Source: an uncultured Christensenella sp. (GTDB lineage: Bacteria; Bacillota; Clostridia; Christensenellales; UBA1750). Taken from it: a DNA stretch of 39,355 nt. The notes beneath the pieces were generated by a model, which had not been told where the DNA came from, did not search any database, and saw only the letters and a program-made list of their open reading frames with translations. This document shows positions 7,458 to 14,586 of this stretch, piece after piece (the first letter of the stretch is position 1; every line of letters starts with the position of its first letter). The DNA lies in the NCBI GenBank assembly GCA_948468595.1, contig CAOKIU010000015.1, positions 1 through 39,355 on the forward strand, read 5' to 3'. Both the position numbers and the translations under genes were made by a program.

Positions 7458-8558
7458 GTGAAAAAAACCATGCGCTGGGTCCTGACCGCATTCGGCGTTC
7501 TGCTGGGACTGGGTATGGTCAACGAGCTAATGGGCTTTATGGTCAGCATCAAGCTGATCTCCCCCGATCACGCGGACATCTATCCCTGGGTCTCCCTTAC
7601 GGCATACATTCTGGGCGCGGGTATTTTCGCAATCATATTCTATCTTTTTTCCATTCCGTGCGGCATGGCGTTCATCCGCCTGATGCGCTGGATCGAGGGC
7701 AAGCTCTCTTCCGTGCCCATGATGGACATGATCTTTGGCTCCCTGGGGCTGCTGTTGGGCGTTCTGCTCTCGTTCCTGATCACGTTTATGTTCATGTGGG
7801 GACATTCCACCTGGATCTACACCGTGCTCAGCGTGGGGGTGTACATCCTGTTTGGGTATCTGGGCACCACCATCGGCATCAAGCGATGGCGGGAATTAAA
7901 CTTCGGCTGGGTGCGCAAATTGCAGCAGCAGACCGAGAAGGGCCCGGCCGCGCCCGATCACGCCGCATCGCTCAAGGTGCTCGATACCAGCGTCATCATC
8001 GACGGCCGCATCTTCGACCTATGCAAGACGGGCTTTATCGAGGGCGCGCTGGTGCTGCCCAACTTCGTGCTCAAGGAGCTGCGCCACATCTCCGACTCCG
8101 CAGACCCGCTCAAGCGCAATCGCGGCCGCCGCGGCCTGGACATCCTTTCCCGCATGCAAAAGGAACTGGGCATCCAAATCCAGGTGGACGAACAGGACTT
8201 TGACGACACCGACGAGGTGGACGTCAAGCTGCTCAAGCTGGCGCGGCTTCGCGGCGGATATGTGGTGACCAACGACTACAACCTCAACAAAGTGGCGGGC
8301 GTATCGGGTATTCAGGTGCTCAACATCAACGACCTGGCCAACGCCCTCAAGCCCGTGGTGCTGCCCGGCGAGGAAATGCTGGTGCAGATCATGCGCGAGG
8401 GCAAGGAGCAGAACCAGGGCGTGGCCTACCTGGATGACGGCACCATGATCGTCGTGGAAAACGGCAGAAAGTGCATCTCCGAATCGGTTTGGGTGGTTGT
8501 GACCTCGGTGCTGCAAACCTCGGCCGGCCGCATGATCTTCGCCAAGCTCAAGGAGTAG
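7458..8558 (+). CDS. PIN and TRAM domain membrane protein (YacL-like)
   Basis: 366 residues. Four hydrophobic helices fill residues 1-140. A PIN-type ribonuclease domain starts near 174 with LDTSVIIDGRI and carries conserved acidic residues through DEVDVKLL and TNDYNLNKVA. A C-terminal TRAM RNA-binding domain begins near PGEEMLVQIMREGKEQNQGVAYLDDG. This order is that of the YacL family, membrane-tethered probable RNases. The GTG at 7458 is chosen because AGGAGGTGA (7441-7449) sits 8 nt before it. An upstream GTG at 7446 overlaps that site. The radA-yacL order supports the call. Confidence 0.93.
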   Translation: MKKTMRWVLTAFGVLLGLGMVNELMGFMVSIKLISPDHADIYPWVSLTAYILGAGIFAIIFYLFSIPCGMAFIRLMRWIEGKLSSVPMMDMIFGSLGLLLGVLLSFLITFMFMWGHSTWIYTVLSVGVYILFGYLGTTIGIKRWRELNFGWVRKLQQQTEKGPAAPDHAASLKVLDTSVIIDGRIFDLCKTGFIEGALVLPNFVLKELRHISDSADPLKRNRGRRGLDILSRMQKELGIQIQVDEQDFDDTDEVDVKLLKLARLRGGYVVTNDYNLNKVAGVSGIQVLNINDLANALKPVVLPGEEMLVQIMREGKEQNQGVAYLDDGTMIVVENGRKCISESVWVVVTSVLQTSAGRMIFAKLKE

Positions 8559-8738
8559 AGTCTGCCCCGCATGCCCGCGGAGGGTACGGAATGATCGGGG
8601 CGCAAGGATCTAAATCGTCAGCCATGCCGCCAGGCGGCGGGCGCGCAATCGGGAGCCCGCGTCATTGGCCGAACCGATCGAAAACAAGATGGAGATGGAG
8701 GAGGATACCCAATACCGGCGCGGCGCTCTTTGCGCGCG

Positions 8739-8775
8739 AAAGCCCCCCGCAACGCATTGCGGGGGGCTTTTTTTG
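8739..8775 (+). terminator. strong rho-independent terminator of the radA-yacL transcript
   Basis: AAAGCCCCCCGCAA pairs perfectly with TTGCGGGGGGCTTT around a CGCA loop and continues into a T run. It lies 180 bp after the PIN/TRAM gene. The spacer 8559-8738 has no supported gene. A minus-strand transcript through kdgK, which ends at 8795, could use the same hairpin. Confidence 0.88.
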
Positions 8776-8794
8776 CTTACCTGTGTGGATTTGC

Positions 8795-9823
8795 TTACCG
8801 CTGCACGCGGCCGGAGGCGTTGCCGCCCATCAGGGACTTGACCTCGGCAACAGAGACCATGTTGAAGTCGCCCTCGATGGTGTGCTTGAGCGCGGAGGCA
8901 GCCGCCGCGTACTCCACAGCGCCCTGGTTGTCATAGCCCGCCAGCAGCGCGTAGATCAGGCCGGAGCCAAAGCTGTCGCCGCCGCCAACGCGGTCCACGA
9001 TGCGGATGGAATACTTCTTGGAGATGGAGATCTCGCCGGACTTGCCGTCATAGAGCATGCCGGACCAGTTGTTATCGGACGCGGAGAGGGACTCGCGCAG
9101 GGTGATGGCGACCTTCTCGCAGCCAAAGCGCTCCACGAGCTTGCGGGCAACGGACTTGTAGCCCTCCACATCCAGCTTGCCGCTGTTGATGTCGGTCTTA
9201 TCGGCATGGATGCCAAAGACATCCGCAGAGTCCTCTTCGTTGGCGATCAGCACGTCAACATAGGGAACCAGCTCGCCCATGACCTGGCCCGCCTTCTCGC
9301 GGCTCCACAGGTTCTTGCGGTAGTTCAGGTCGCAGCTGATCTTCACGCCGCGGGCCTTGGCCGCCTTGCAGGCCTCCAGGGTAACGGCCGCGGTGCCATC
9401 GGAAAGGGCGGGGGTGATGCCGGTCCAGTGGAACCAATCGGCGCCCTCAAAGATCTTATCCCAGTCGAAATCGCCGGGCTTGACATTGGCAATGGCGGAG
9501 TCCGCGCGGTCGTAGACCACCTTGGAGGGACGCATGGAAACGCCCTTCTCGCAGTAGTAGACGCCCAGGCGCTTGGAGGAGCGGACGACGTCGGAAACAT
9601 CCACGCCGAAGGTCTTGAGCGCGTTCATCGCCGCGTCGCCGATGGGGTTGGAGGGGACGGCGGTGACATAGTGCGCGTCCATGCCGTAGTTGGACAGAGA
9701 AACTGCCACGTTCGCCTCCGCGCCGCCGTAGACCGCGTCAAAGCAATGCGCCTGCTGGAAGCGCTGATAGCCCTGCGGGGCCAGACGAAGCATGATTTCG
9801 CCAAAGGTAACGATTTTTGCCAT
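8795..9823 (-). CDS. kdgK: 2-keto-3-deoxygluconate kinase, PfkB family
   Basis: A cytosolic 342-aa sugar kinase expected to phosphorylate 2-keto-3-deoxygluconate to KDPG in hexuronate and pectin catabolism. The PfkB signatures are clear: YGGAEANVA at 32-40, and VGGGDSFGSG with catalytic base Asp283. The N-terminus (MAKIVTFGEIMLRLAPQ) and the SCDLNYRKNLW stretch resemble KDG kinases more than fructo- or ribokinases. The ATG at 9823 is preceded by AAGGAG. It lies downstream of an IclR-type gene on the same strand, the usual neighbour of kdg genes. Another 2-keto sugar acid or fructose-like substrate is possible. Confidence 0.85.
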   Translation of the reverse strand: MAKIVTFGEIMLRLAPQGYQRFQQAHCFDAVYGGAEANVAVSLSNYGMDAHYVTAVPSNPIGDAAMNALKTFGVDVSDVVRSSKRLGVYYCEKGVSMRPSKVVYDRADSAIANVKPGDFDWDKIFEGADWFHWTGITPALSDGTAAVTLEACKAAKARGVKISCDLNYRKNLWSREKAGQVMGELVPYVDVLIANEEDSADVFGIHADKTDINSGKLDVEGYKSVARKLVERFGCEKVAITLRESLSASDNNWSGMLYDGKSGEISISKKYSIRIVDRVGGGDSFGSGLIYALLAGYDNQGAVEYAAAASALKHTIEGDFNMVSVAEVKSLMGGNASGRVQR

Positions 9824-9840
9824 TGAGGTACACTCCTTTT

Positions 9841-9874
9841 TATGCTTACGCATAATATATTTGTGCAGGCACAA
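9841..9874. promoter_or_regulatory. palindromes in the kdgK leader
   Basis: TTGTGC-AG-GCACAA (9861-9874) is a perfect inverted repeat. TATGC-TTAC-GCATA (9841-9854) is a second one, immediately before the kdgK ribosome site. They may be operator or attenuator elements. A clear promoter for kdgK alone is not seen, so it may be read from the iclR promoter. Confidence 0.4.
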
Positions 9875-9918
9875 AATAGCCATGGCGCACCCACGCACTT
9901 TGTGCCAAGGGCAGCGGA

Positions 9919-10680
9919 TTAGTCGCGGTAGCCCATGCGCTGGGAGATGCTGTGCGCCGCGTCCATGACCAGGCCGGCGATCTCCTCATCCCTTGCGGGG
10001 GTGATGATCTGCTTTAAGCCCGAGGTGGACACCGCCGCAATGATGTTGCCGCGATAGTCGTAGATGGGCGCCGCAATGCAGCGGATGCCCGGCTCGTGCT
10101 CCTGGTCGTCCCGGGACCAGCCGCGCTGGCGCGTGAGCCGGATCTCCTTGATCAGCGCCTCGGGATCGGTGATGGAGCGCGAGGTGTAGGTCGGCAGCTT
10201 GGTAGAGCGAATCCTCTCACAAAGCTCCGCATCCGGCAGGCCGGAGAGCAGCGCCTTTCCCGTGGCCGTGCAAAGCGCGGGGGAACGGCGGCCGATCTGC
10301 GAGTACATGCGGATGGAATGGATGGTCTCGATTTTGTCAATATAGATGATCTCCAGGCCGTCCAGCATCGCCAGGTGAACCGGCTGCTTGGTCAGCTGCA
10401 ACAGCTTTCTCAGGTAGGGCTGCGCCTCGGTCTTGAGTTCTACTTGATTTAGGTATAGGCTGGATAGCTCCACGATTTTCATGCCCAGGCGGTAGGCCCC
10501 GCCGCTGCGCTGTTCGACATACCCGCGTTCGCCAAGGGCCGATAGCAGGCGATGCACCGTGGACTTGTGAAGGCCTACGCGCGTGGAGATCTCCGTAACG
10601 CCCAGGCCCTCTTTCTCCCCCGCCAGCGCTTCTACTATGGACAATGCGCGGTCAATGGACTGAACGGTTGCCTTTTCCAT
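9919..10680 (-). CDS. IclR-family transcriptional regulator (KdgR-like)
   Basis: 253 residues with an N-terminal winged helix-turn-helix (LGVTEISTRVGLHKSTVHRLLSALGERGYVEQ) and a C-terminal IclR effector domain (SALCTATGKALLSGLP, then the late GNIIAAVSTSG). IclR proteins bind small carbon acids and control nearby catabolic genes. The position next to kdgK suggests a 2-keto-3-deoxygluconate-responsive repressor, which is inference. The ribosome site GAGGAGAG precedes the ATG. Divergent transcription toward the dehydrogenase at 10915, with repeated palindromes in between, points to control of both directions. Confidence 0.92.
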   Translation of the reverse strand: MEKATVQSIDRALSIVEALAGEKEGLGVTEISTRVGLHKSTVHRLLSALGERGYVEQRSGGAYRLGMKIVELSSLYLNQVELKTEAQPYLRKLLQLTKQPVHLAMLDGLEIIYIDKIETIHSIRMYSQIGRRSPALCTATGKALLSGLPDAELCERIRSTKLPTYTSRSITDPEALIKEIRLTRQRGWSRDDQEHEPGIRCIAAPIYDYRGNIIAAVSTSGLKQIITPARDEEIAGLVMDAAHSISQRMGYRD

Positions 10681-10713
10681 CTCGTTTCTCTCCTCGTGCG
10701 TGTTGTTCTGCTA

Positions 10714-10811
10714 TATAAAACGCCGTTTCAACAATGTGAGTATACCACAGAACAAAAAAGCGCGCAACCATTTTTGAAACGAAGTATCATATTATGAAAC
10801 GGCAATTTCTG
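10714..10811. promoter_or_regulatory. three operator-like copies with the core TGAAAC in the iclR-mtlD intergenic region
   Basis: Aligned on one strand the copies read TGAAACGGCGTTTTA (minus strand, 10715-10729 region), TGAAACGAAGTATCA (10775-10789) and TGAAACGGCAATTTC (10795-10809). Each approximates the palindrome TGAAAC-G-n-C-GTTTCA. The first touches the transcription start region of iclR. That gene's extended -10 (TG-G-TATACT, minus strand, 10739-10747) lies between copies one and two, with a possible -35 TTGCGC at 10762-10767. Binding by the adjacent IclR protein is inferred. Confidence 0.6.
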
Positions 10812-10843
10812 TCGAAAAAATTCCGAACTTTACGGGCGAGTTC

Positions 10844-10872
10844 TTGATAAACGGCACGGGGAAAGATATAAT
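10844..10872 (+). promoter_or_regulatory. sigma-A promoter of the mannitol-dehydrogenase-like gene
   Basis: TTGATA (10844-10849) and TATAAT (10867-10872) are separated by 17 bp, 42 bp before the start codon. The nearest operator-like copy ends about 35 bp upstream of the -35. Confidence 0.8.
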
Positions 10873-10914
10873 GAAAGAATCATGGCATAGCCTTATGAGA
10901 GACGGAGGGGCAGC

Positions 10915-12099
10915 ATGGGTCAAAAGAGAATGGCGGTAATCATCGGCGCGGGAAAGATGGGCCGCGGATTCTGCGCGGAAATTCTCCTGAGCGCCGGATG
11001 CCATTTGACATTTGTAGACAGCGACGAAACCCGCGTCGCGCGCTTGAACAGCGCCCGCGGCTACACCATATACAAGGCGCGCAAGACCTATTTTGAAACG
11101 GTCTTTATCGAGGGGTATGACGCGCTGCCCCTGAGCGCGGAGGGAGAGCTATCCGACCTCATCGCCAAGCGCGGCGCGCTGGTGATGCTGGCGGTTCCCT
11201 CGCAGCAAATCGAATCGGTGGCCTCGCTGCTGGGCGTCTGCATCGCGCGCAAGGCCATGGAAACGCCCGACGAGCCGCTGGACATCCTGCTGTGCATCAA
11301 TGAGATGGACGCCAAGCGCCGGCTGCAAACCCTGTTTGAAAACATGCTGGGCGGCAGCGCGCTGGACTACGTCCATCGCTGCGTGGGCATTGTGGAGACG
11401 GTGGCCATCTGCATGTGTCCGGAGCTGCCGGATAACCTGGCCGAGCGCGACCCGCTGGGGGTGCTGACCAACGGCTACCCGGAGATGCCCATGGACGCCA
11501 CCGCCTTTAAGGGCGAGCCGCCCCGCTCGGAGAAGATCCGGCTGACCTACCATCTCTCGGCCGAGGCGCACCGCAAGATGTATACCTTCAACACCGCCTA
11601 CGCCTCTGTGGCCTATCTGGCCAGCCCGCGGCACTACGTCTGGGCCACGGAGGCCATGAAGAATGAGGACATTCACAACGGCGTAGTCCGGGCGCTGGAG
11701 GAATCCTCCGTGGGGCTTTGCGGCGAGTACGAATTCACTCCGGAGGAAATGGCGGACTGGAACGCGCGCATCCTGGCCGTGATTGACAACCCGCTGCTGG
11801 GCGATACCATCAACCGCCTGGGTGCGGATACCCCGCGCAAGGTGGGTCCGCAGGACCGCCTGGTGGGCGCGGCGCTGCTGTGCCTGAAACACGGCGGTTC
11901 GCCGGACACGCTGGCGCGCGTCATCGCCAACGCCTACCGATACCCCGCCTCCGACGACCCGCGCACTCAGGCGTTCATGCGCTTTATCGAGTCCGAGGGC
12001 ATTGAAACCGCGTTGGAGCGGTATTCCCGCCTGGCGCTGCGCAATCAGCTCCACCGCCAGATACGCGAAATCTATGAAAAACTGGGAGAGCCGGACTGA
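10915..12099 (+). CDS. mannitol-1-phosphate 5-dehydrogenase-like oxidoreductase
   Basis: 394 residues of the polyol-specific long-chain dehydrogenase group. The NAD-binding loop GAGKMGRGF is at 11-19. The family motif K-x4-N-x2-H appears at 221-229 as KMYTFNTAY, so Lys221 and Asn226 are kept but the His is Tyr229. PQDRLVGAALLCLKHG near the C-terminus is also family-like. Members interconvert sugar or sugar phosphate and polyol, and relatives act as hexuronate reductases. The setting beside kdgK and an IclR gene favours a sugar-acid role, but the substrate is not known. GGAGGGG precedes the ATG. Confidence 0.8.
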   Translation: MGQKRMAVIIGAGKMGRGFCAEILLSAGCHLTFVDSDETRVARLNSARGYTIYKARKTYFETVFIEGYDALPLSAEGELSDLIAKRGALVMLAVPSQQIESVASLLGVCIARKAMETPDEPLDILLCINEMDAKRRLQTLFENMLGGSALDYVHRCVGIVETVAICMCPELPDNLAERDPLGVLTNGYPEMPMDATAFKGEPPRSEKIRLTYHLSAEAHRKMYTFNTAYASVAYLASPRHYVWATEAMKNEDIHNGVVRALEESSVGLCGEYEFTPEEMADWNARILAVIDNPLLGDTINRLGADTPRKVGPQDRLVGAALLCLKHGGSPDTLARVIANAYRYPASDDPRTQAFMRFIESEGIETALERYSRLALRNQLHRQIREIYEKLGEPD

Positions 12100-12418
12100 G
12101 GATACGCGCGGCGCCCTTGGGGCGCGCGGCCCTTCGCGGCGCCAAAACCCAGCCGTCAGCACCCAGGCGACGGCCCAACTGCACCCGCGACGCGAGCGTC
12201 CGGGCGCTTTTGCTCCTCACCGCAGAATTGACGCCCCTTCGCGCATCGCGGCGGGGGCTGCGGTCATCGCACAAGCTTTCCTTGGTTCGCTTCCAGCACG
12301 GGGCTCGCTTGCGCTTTGGGCGATCGCCCGCTTTTCTCCGCCTGGCGGTTGAAATCGCGGTCTCGTTCCAGGGTTCGGGGCGCTTCCCTCACATGATTAC
12401 AGAATGGAGGACTCACAC
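12100..12418. other. GC-rich intergenic stretch without a supported gene
   Basis: The frames here are short or open only because of G+C bias, and none has a start with a ribosome site. GGCGCCC/GGGGCGC-type inverted repeats occur near 12110-12140. The segment around 12305-12355 (TGGGCGA, CTCC, GGCGG blocks) loosely resembles 13197-13225. No promoter or RNA is recognised. Confidence 0.5.
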
Positions 12419-13135
12419 ATGAAAAGTCAGGCCGCATTTCTCGCCGACGTACACGGCAACCTGCCCGCTTTAGAGGCTGTGCTGCGCGATCTTGACCGCC
12501 GGGGTGTGGAACAGATCTACTTCCTGGGCGACGTGCTGGGCAAGGGGCCCTCGGTGGGCGAGGTGATTTCCCTGCTGCGGGGCGCGTGCACCGGCGCGAT
12601 CTACGGCAACTGGGATCAGTTGGTCCTCACCGCCAAGGATGGCGCGCGTTTTGGCGTTCCCTATTACCGCCAGCGCCTGACCGGCGAGGACCTGGCCTTT
12701 ATCCAGGCCCTGCCCGAGACGCTGGAGCTGGATTTCTGCGGCCGCTCGGTGCTGGCCTATCACGGCCGCCATTCCATCGACTGCGTGGTGACGCCGATGC
12801 TCAACAACGACCGCGCCAACGTGGAAAAGGCGATGTACCGCTTTGGCGCGCACGACATCACCATCATGGGAGATGCGCACCATCCCTTTTTCTTCACCCA
12901 TCAGGGCCGCTTCTTTATGAATACCGGCGCGGTGGGCAATCCCTGCGACAGCATCACCCAGGCGAGCTACCTCATTTTGCACGATGAGGACGGTGTTTTC
13001 TCCACGGAGCATGTGCGCGTGCCCTACGACCGGGCGCGGGCGGTGAGCTTGGCGTTGCGCACGCCCGAGCTGCCCATGCTGGATTGCTACATCAACGAGA
13101 TTGCGACCGCGCGCTACGGCCGTTCCTACAAATAG
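12419..13135 (+). CDS. metallophosphoesterase (YfcE/MJ0936-like)
   Basis: 238 residues of the calcineurin-like phosphoesterase fold. Metal-binding motifs appear in order: ADVHGN at 9-14, LGDVLGKGP, GNWD, then YHGRH and MGDAHHPFF with NTGAVGNP toward the end. These supply the two-metal centre used to cleave phosphodiesters or phosphomonoesters. The protein is cytosolic. The ATG at 12419 follows TGGAGGA at 8-nt spacing, and an upstream ATG at 12404 overlaps that ribosome site and is rejected. It stands alone between two GC-rich spacers. The substrate is unknown. Confidence 0.9.
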   Translation: MKSQAAFLADVHGNLPALEAVLRDLDRRGVEQIYFLGDVLGKGPSVGEVISLLRGACTGAIYGNWDQLVLTAKDGARFGVPYYRQRLTGEDLAFIQALPETLELDFCGRSVLAYHGRHSIDCVVTPMLNNDRANVEKAMYRFGAHDITIMGDAHHPFFFTHQGRFFMNTGAVGNPCDSITQASYLILHDEDGVFSTEHVRVPYDRARAVSLALRTPELPMLDCYINEIATARYGRSYK

Positions 13136-13594
13136 TCCTAGTCCCCGCCGGAAAGCGCCTGGGCGGAGGTTCTTCCCTCGGTCGCGCTCCATCCATCTGG
13201 GCGACCGGCTCTCGCTCCTCCAGGCGGACCCTTTCGCGCTGGATGCCTCTTAACCCCTGGGGAGCAAGTTTTGGCCAGCGTGCTGATCGCGTATGTGGGC
13301 GTGCACGCCTTTGTCCGCCGCGCCGCTAAACCCCAAGCGGTGTCCTGCGTGCTGATGCGCAGCGGGGCGCATTCCTGCGCCGCGGCCTTTGCGGGCGTTG
13401 AATCGCTGCATCAGGGCGGGGACCCAAAGTTCTCTTCCGCGCTATAGCGTGCTGGGCTTTCGGCGGTTGAGCGCGAGGGTTGAGCGCTTTGTCTGCGCCA
13501 CGTTCCCATCGTGCCACAAGCGCATGCCAGCGCGCATCCTCGCAATAATGGGATTCATGCCGAAAAACCGCGCCGTATTGACCGCCGCGGGCAC
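13136..13594. other. long intergenic stretch without a supported gene
   Basis: About 460 bp of GC-rich sequence. Open frames on both strands lack ribosome sites and resemble no family. The composition suggests decayed coding DNA, but no protein homology can be claimed. It ends at the long hairpin at 13595. Confidence 0.5.
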
Positions 13595-13643
13595 AACAAG
13601 AGGGACAGGCCATCGGTGAAATCGATGGCCTGTCCCTCTTGTT
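13595..13643. repeat. perfect 21-bp-stem hairpin element
   Basis: 13595-13615 is the exact reverse complement of 13623-13643 around a seven-base spacer. Pairing resumes outside: GCACAAC on the left matches GTTGTGC on the right after a 9-base interruption. There is no clean T run, so a repetitive palindromic or MITE-like element is as likely as a terminator. It abuts the decayed GNAT copies. Confidence 0.75.
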
Positions 13644-13673
13644 CATTTTGTTGTGCTGTTCGGTCCTGCGGCG

Positions 13674-13835
13674 TCAGTCCCTATGCCCGGCGTCAAAGAG
13701 AAGGAGCATGTCGTTCCAGGACGCGCCTCCTCTATCATCCGGTGAAGCAGGCTCGCCGCGATGCCCTTTTTGCGGTGGTCGCGCTGCACATTTGGGCCGA
13801 AGGCCGTCTGATGGGCGCAGTCCGGTCCTGCCGCG
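13674..13835 (-). pseudogene. decayed second tandem copy of the GNAT 3' end (162 bp)
   Basis: The minus strand encodes fragments matching the end of the GNAT gene at 14086-14586: HQTAFG, RKKGIAASLLHRMIEEAR, then a jump to PGTTCSFSL in a shifted frame. Compared with the next copy, 88 bp are missing between two ACGCGCC heptamers, consistent with a deletion by short homology. It has no start codon or ribosome site, so it is not expected to make a protein. Confidence 0.75.
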
Positions 13836-14085
13836 TCAGTCCCCTTGCCCGGTGTCAAAGAGAAGGAGCATGTCGTTCCAGGACGCGCCCTGCCACACGA
13901 ATCCGAACCGCTCGTAATAGGGCCTGAGCGCGTTCTTACAGGCGAGGGCCACACCCTTGCGGCCGCGTGCACGCGCCTCCTCTATCATCCGCTGAAGCAG
14001 GCGCGCCGCGATGCCCTTTTTGCGGTGGTCGCGCTGCACGTTTAGGCCGAAGGCCGTCTGATGGGCGCAGTCCGGTCCTGCCGCG
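13836..14085 (-). pseudogene. first tandem copy of the GNAT 3' end (250 bp)
   Basis: The minus strand encodes HQTAFGLNVQRDHRKKG and continues to YYERFGFVWQGASWNDML, closely matching the last ~80 residues of the intact GNAT protein. The unit begins a few bases after that gene's stop codon. Its 250-bp length (not a multiple of three) places it in another frame, so readthrough would not join the two. It lacks the N-terminal half of the acetyltransferase fold. It keeps WQGASWNDM without the eight-residue insertion present in the intact gene. Confidence 0.8.
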
Positions 14086-14586
14086 TCAGTCCCTTTGCCC
14101 GGCGTCAAAGAGAAGGAGCATATCGTTCCAGGACGCGCCGCCGTGCGTGGAGGCGGACGCGCCCTGCCACACGAATCCGAACCGCTCGTAATAGGGCCTG
14201 AGCGCGTCCTTGCAGGTGAGGACCACGCCCTTGCGGCCGCGCGCACGCGCCTCCTCTATCATCCGGCGAAGCAGGCTCGCCGCGATGCCCTTTTTGCGGT
14301 AGTCAGGCAGCACGTCCAGGCCGAAGACCGTCTGATAGGCGCCATCCGGCCGGTGCAAAGAGGCGTCGTGGTACAATTCGTCCGGCAGGCAGGGCTCATC
14401 GTGCGCGCAGCCGTTGATGAAGCCGACCACGCGCCCCTCCTCCTCCGCCACGAAGAAGCACTCGGGGAAGGCGGCAAAGCGCGCCGTGAGCGCCTGCGGC
14501 CCTGCGGCCTCCTGCGGCGGAAAGCAGACGCGCTCAATCTCGATGATGGCGTTCAGGTCGCCCGCACGGGCGTTGCGGATGCTCAT
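14086..14586 (-). CDS. GNAT-family N-acetyltransferase
   Basis: 166 residues. MSIRNARAGDLNAIIEIERVCFP is a typical GNAT start, FFVAEEEGRVVGFING gives the central strands, and VLPDYRKKGIAASLLRRM is the acetyl-CoA pyrophosphate loop (R-x2-G-x-A form). YYERFGFVWQG is the usual C-terminal strand-turn. The acceptor is unknown. The ATG overlaps the stop codon of the upstream exonuclease gene (ATGA) and is preceded by AGGAGAG, indicating translational coupling. Residues near the end carry an insertion (ASTHGGAS) from a 24-bp duplication-like segment at 14140-14163. Two truncated copies of its 3' end follow downstream. Confidence 0.9.
   Translation of the reverse strand: MSIRNARAGDLNAIIEIERVCFPPQEAAGPQALTARFAAFPECFFVAEEEGRVVGFINGCAHDEPCLPDELYHDASLHRPDGAYQTVFGLDVLPDYRKKGIAASLLRRMIEEARARGRKGVVLTCKDALRPYYERFGFVWQGASASTHGGASWNDMLLLFDAGQRD

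Noticed and set aside
8471-9826. Plus-strand frame opposite kdgK
   Set aside because: It is a low-complexity antisense product with no ribosome site. The minus-strand kinase is unambiguous.
13326-13646. Minus-strand frame of 106 codons next to the long hairpin
   Set aside because: Its first codons lie in the hairpin itself, there is no Shine-Dalgarno site, and the composition is that of random GC-rich DNA.
13674-14350. CRISPR array
   Set aside because: The repeats are long gene fragments of unequal size, not short regular repeats with unique spacers.
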